Source of the DNA: Bacteroidales bacterium
GTDB taxonomy: Bacteria > Bacteroidota > Bacteroidia > Bacteroidales > GCA-2748055
Length of the DNA stretch: 5,318 nt
Direction of reading: 5' to 3'
Assembly: GCA_023135025.1 (NCBI GenBank)
Contig: JAGLTY010000169.1
Location: forward strand, 1 to 5,318
Positions 4,757 to 5,318 of the stretch are shown here, piece by piece. The notes below the pieces were generated by a model that worked only from the letters and a program-made list of their open reading frames with translations, searched no databases and was not told the DNA's origin. The translations under genes and the position numbers were made by a program. Every line of letters starts with the position of its first letter. The stretch's first letter is position 1.

Positions 4757-5318
4757 TCAATTGCCCCGTTTGGTTTCTATTAATATTACACCATTGGCGC
4801 CACGCGCTCCGTACATGGAAGTCATGCCATCCTTAATCACATCGATGGATCTGATATTGCAGGGATGGAGCCCGCTAACGTTCGCTGAGGGAGAACCATC
4901 AACTATAAAGAGTACATCATTTCTGCTGTTGATCGATTGGGCTCCCCGGACATAGACAACATAACTGCCAGAGGTACCATCCACAGTCACTCCCGGGAAC
5001 TTTCCCTTGAGCAATTCGTAAATATTGGCATAGTTGCAATACTCATTGTTCTCCTGCTGCATGTGATCAACCGCAAAGGTCAGGTCCTCCTTCGCCATAT
5101 AGCCGTATCCAATGGCCAGATCCCTGTTCTTTTTTGAGTCCATAAAGACCAGGTTGATCCGGAGCGTATCGGTATGCCTGTCGATTTTCCGGCTCACTGT
5201 CTTAAAGGTCTCGGGTTTAATCTTGATCTGATCCTTCTCATTGCAGACAATGGCAAAATTTCCAAGACTATCCGATATGGTGGTAGCCTTGCTCTTCTTG
5301 GCCATCACCTCGATATTG
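4757..5318 (-). CDS. TonB plug-domain protein lacking a beta-barrel (5' end outside window)
   Basis: Partial gene: the frame stays open to the right edge (reading ...NIEVMAKKSK), so the true start and any signal peptide are outside. The first part, AKKSKATTISDSLGNFAIVCNEKDQIKIK, is the end of a carboxypeptidase-D regulatory-like beta-sandwich. After it comes AIGYGYMAKEDLTFAV, then a TonB-receptor plug: NIYELLKGKFPGVTV, YVRGAQSINS, DVLFIVDGSP, IRSIDVIKDGMTSMYGARGA and NGVILIETKRGN. In SusC-type outer-membrane receptors a barrel of several hundred residues follows; here a TGA comes three residues after the ETK wording, and only 95 bases separate it from the next gene, leaving no room for a barrel. 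It is presumably a periplasmic or outer-membrane-associated plug-only protein, or else a decayed receptor. Its role is unknown. Confidence 0.87.
   Translation of the reverse strand, partial: NIEVMAKKSKATTISDSLGNFAIVCNEKDQIKIKPETFKTVSRKIDRHTDTLRINLVFMDSKKNRDLAIGYGYMAKEDLTFAVDHMQQENNEYCNYANIYELLKGKFPGVTVDGTSGSYVVYVRGAQSINSRNDVLFIVDGSPSANVSGLHPCNIRSIDVIKDGMTSMYGARGANGVILIETKRGN

Overview
The window looks like chromosomal DNA from a member of the Bacteroidota. Three things point there: a TonB-receptor plug domain with SusC-type wording at one end, exact matches to the Bacteroidota -7 promoter element (TAnnTTTG, once paired with TTTG at a 19-base spacing), and start codons that mostly lack a Shine-Dalgarno sequence. 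All confident genes lie on the minus strand, so the window reads right to left.

Layout in the direction of transcription. (1) 5318-4757: the 3' part of a gene for a carboxypeptidase-regulatory-like plus TonB-plug protein that stops right after the plug and has no beta-barrel. (2) 4661-1757: three consecutive genes of the GNAT acyltransferase fold. These are a 376-residue divergent protein with two GNAT-like halves, a 168-residue protein closely resembling spermidine/spermine (or thialysine) N1-acetyltransferase, and a 402-residue YghO-like protein. The gaps inside the set are 4 and 54 bases, so they are probably one operon, driven by a promoter almost touching the first start codon. (3) 1756-1570: a regulatory leader. 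(4) 1569-133: a MATE-family multidrug or cation exporter. (5) 132-1: flanking DNA with a weak terminator candidate, a perfect inverted repeat and one doubtful 26-codon ORF.

The most interesting part is the leader of the MATE gene. A textbook promoter sits 120 bases upstream of the start codon. Between them lies a 16-codon ORF (MRIIGNTTVTMNPLFS) with a good Shine-Dalgarno sequence, rare in this phylum. Its first codons can form a 13-bp helix (two G-U pairs) with the bases just upstream of the MATE start codon. Inside that helix is a hairpin whose loop contains the leader ORF's stop codon. This is the architecture of ribosome-mediated attenuation, as known for inducible antibiotic-resistance genes, and suggests that export is switched on by something that perturbs translation. 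The layout is read from the sequence; the mechanism is inference.

The genes do not form an obvious single pathway. Small-molecule or lipid acylation and export would be a loose common theme, but that is speculation. No tRNA, rRNA, CRISPR array or insertion sequence was seen, and no gap between genes exceeds 300 bases.
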